From the NCBI RefSeq assembly GCF_963662255.1, contig NC_085050.1:25166631-25230630 (forward strand): 64,000 bases of DNA, written 5' to 3'. The stretch is from Cinclus cinclus (Eukaryota; Chordata; Aves; Passeriformes; Cinclidae). The position numbers and the translations under genes were made by a program. The notes beneath the pieces were generated by a model. It saw only the letters and a list, made by a program, of their open reading frames with translations, ran no database searches and was not told the origin of the DNA. Positions 61,356-64,000 of this stretch are shown in pieces; position 1 is the stretch's first letter, and each line of letters starts with the position of its first letter.

Positions 61356-64000
61356 AATCAGCCTTACTTTGTATTCAGTTGTCTGAAAAGTTCCATACCT
61401 CCTCTAGGCCATAATAATAAATTGTCTACCAACTGCAGCTCAGTACAGACCTGGAGCTGAAGCTGTGCAACCAAGAGAGGGAACACTCACACCACCAGTT
61501 CACCCTGAGGTGAGAAAGGAGGAAGGAACCTCAGTGGAGGAACAGTAATGGCCTCAAAAGCTATTACCAGGAAGACCTCTTTCTGTTCACAGTATTCTGT
61601 GACAACAGAAACTGTTACATCAAACCCAGAGACTGCCTTCATTCAGAGGTATTCCCTGATCCCCTGATACAAAACTGATGTGTTTTGTTGATCACTGTAT
61701 TCCAAACAGCAGCTGCTTGGGAGAATTCTCTGTGATTTTTCATGTCCCATCCATCTTAAGTGTGCTGTACTTTAAAACATCAGTAAAGGCCGAAAAAATA
61801 GCTATAAGGTCTTCTAGCAGGTGATGAAAAAGTCTTAAGATGGCTACTGGAAAGATTTTACACTTTAATGCCCTTTGAGACTCCTGATTTTTTTCTAGAA
61901 AGAGAACCCAGGATCTCAAGGTATGCACTTTGATGCTTGTGGAATTCTCTCACATAAAAAATGCCTGAAACTCTGGCAGTGCTCCAGAAAACATATTAAA
62001 ATGAAATTATTTCCACCCCAAAGGCTAAACTACTGCAAATATGTTCGCAAGGAAATTAGTAGTAGGAGTCACTGAGTAATCTGGCAGAATAACACCAGAT
62101 AATGCAGTTGATTCTTTCTTTAAGCAATAACTCTGTGTTAAGGTTTAGGTGGGATGGAGAATGTAGATCAGATTTCTTGCCTATCAACATTTACAATAAC
62201 CTTTCAAGATTAAATGGTAGCTTTTGGCCAAAGCAGTGTCACACAGAGGTTGGTTTCATCCTCTGGTGGGGCAAATCCTTAATGGTTTATGTCATGAACC
62301 GAGGAAAGGTAATTTAAAAGATTCAAAGGCAGCTTCTAGAAAGCTGCATTATCACTCAGACATCCACCTTATAACAAGATTGACTTGTGTGGTTTTAAAT
62401 GCTCATATTACAGTACATAGTTTCAAAGCAAAGAGTAATGATTTCAGACTGCCAAACTTAATTAAAGGTTGGAATAAATGTTCTCCATTAAAACTCATAA
62501 TCCATTTGACTGAGATGGAAGAATTTCAGTCATGTCTTTTTTAATTGCCTATAGAAAGAACTGAAGAGTTAGCAAAGTTAAAACTGTTGAAACAGATAAA
62601 CGGTGTCTAAATATTATGCAGGATCTTAATCATATTAAAAGAGGAGTGCAGTTAATTTCCCAGCATATTTTTAAACCTGAAGAGCCTCATAAGTGTAACT
62701 GAAGTAACATGAGTAGAAGTCAATGGCAGGTAGATACCTTTGTGCTTGTGTATCTCAGAAGCTTCTGTAAGTACGAATTATTGCTGTGCACCAGCGACTC
62801 CTGTCCCATCCAACTGGACTAGATGTCAATAGTCCCGTGTTTTCAATGAATATACTCACAGCTAAAATTTCTTCCACCTTTAAAATGAAGTACACATTAA
62901 CTCCACCAGCTCAACAGTTTACTCAGCAGCTTGCAGGAGCAGTTCAGCTCTCCAGTTTACATAATTTTAAAACCTTTGTTTCTTTAGAATTTTCTGTATT
63001 ATAACAGAGAGAATAACCAAGCCTGGAATGATACCCTCGCCTCCTGTGTTCTTCCATTATGATTTGTCCTTTCTTTAACTAGTGTTTTTTTGTAAACCCT
63101 TAACTGATCAAAATAGTACTCTGGTCAAGGAGAGAAATGGATGAGGTTCAGAGGCTTCATTCACATTAACATATTTCACAAGCAGTGCAGCTTTGTCACT
63201 GGTTTCCTACTGAAGGGAACAAAACATGGGATTGACCTGTAAATTCTAAGGTGAAATACTAATCTGTAGATGATTATGACATATTACTCAGGGTTATTAT
63301 CTGGGTTTATTGTGGAACCTCAAGGTTTCAATGACTTTTGAACAGTTCCTGTTTGGAAATGCAGGCAAAAGTGGTGCTCCAGATCGTAGACAACAAGTAA
63401 GTGGAAGAGGTGCTGCTGAGGACAACCTGTTGTGCCAGGGAATAGCATCAGGGCCTGACTTGGCAGGAAAGGACTGCTGGCTCAGCAGGGACCCTGCTGA
63501 TCTCAGTGCTGCTTTGCAGGGCCCATCAGGTCAAGCTGCTGTCATGGCAGATGGCTAATTCTTTTCAACAGATTTGAAACAGCAATACCATGGTTCAGAT
63601 TATTTTTGTGGTACTATATAGAGCCTTTTACAATACAGACAATATTTTTTATGAATTGCGTATTTTTTTTTCCCAAGGATGTTTGTGGGGCTAGAAAGAA
63701 CTTGCAATAAAGCAATTTTGCTGTTTTTTTCTCATCCTAGTGATTACAGTAGTGAAGAAGTCAGCAGAGTGTTATGGAAAGGAATTTTAAAAAAATGGAG
63801 CTCTGTACCTAAAACATTATGAATCCATTAAACTCATTACTTTAATGAGTTTATACATCATTTTGCAATTTTTAGTCCAAAAAAAATGGAAAGTCAGTAT
63901 TGCACGTAACTTCCACTAAACGGAAGCAATCAGTACAACACATAATATTCAAGAATTCTGGAGGAAGGACAAACTATGCAACAGCAAGCCAAACACAATT

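Larger units (their letters stand above)
54697..64000 (+). other. GABRB1: GABRB1 intron 3 (start only, at least 9.3 kb)
   Basis: Runs off the window with no beta-subunit exon 4 found on the plus strand. It contains an LTR fragment (about 56975-57717), an AG-rich repeat (57847-57866), a TA run (59373-59391) and a T15 run (61341-61355). The rest is AT-rich and unassigned. A moderately GC-rich patch at 63370-63555 is open in one frame but matches no beta-subunit exon. Confidence 0.8.

Noticed and set aside
63310..63558. Plus-strand open frame of 82 codons in a GC-richer patch, considered as GABRB1 exon 4
   Set aside because: It lacks the expected beta-subunit sequence of that 221-bp exon and any other Cys-loop receptor motif.

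Overview
This is vertebrate nuclear DNA, most likely from a bird. It has long AT-rich introns, two sharp CpG islands, GT-AG spliced exons, worn CR1-like LINE fragments, and two LTR fragments whose sequence I associate with avian ERVL-type elements. Bird is an inference; a non-avian sauropsid cannot be excluded from the genes alone. There are no prokaryotic-style genes. Nearly every long open frame outside the exons below looks like chance.

The window holds the head-to-head GABA-A receptor pair GABRA4 (minus strand) and GABRB1 (plus strand). GABRA4 is complete at the coding level: nine coding exons between 37654 and 1301 splice into a 554-residue alpha-4 subunit, the length I recall for the human protein. 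All introns are GT-AG and the phases join cleanly. The last intron is 17.5 kb and interrupts the M3-M4 cytoplasmic loop. GABRB1 begins at 54289. Only its first three coding exons (80 residues) are present, packed into 408 bp; the remaining exons lie beyond position 64000.

Layout: 1-1300, GABRA4 3' untranslated region and downstream; 1301-1834, GABRA4 exon 9; 1835-19323, intron 8, with an old CR1 piece, an ERVL-like LTR fragment, a fresh 72-bp tandem duplication, microsatellites and a strongly A/C-biased tract; 19324-28174, exons 8 to 3; 28175-37335, intron 2; 37336-37654, exons 2 and 1; about 36920-38110, CpG island and GABRA4 promoter; 38110-53790, intergenic DNA with CR1-like and MIR-like fossils; about 53790-54860, second CpG island with the GABRB1 promoter and exons 1-3; 54697-64000, start of GABRB1 intron 3, with a second LTR fragment.

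The two products are subunits of the same pentameric GABA-gated chloride channel family. The two genes share exon lengths and phases (for example a 68-bp exon 3 in each), as expected of tandem paralogues that have kept an inverted arrangement. I found no clear new biological system. The most useful leads are two very short introns that are open and in frame (GABRA4 intron 4 and GABRB1 intron 2), upstream start codons in both 5' leaders, and promoter motifs for NRF-1 and Egr factors.
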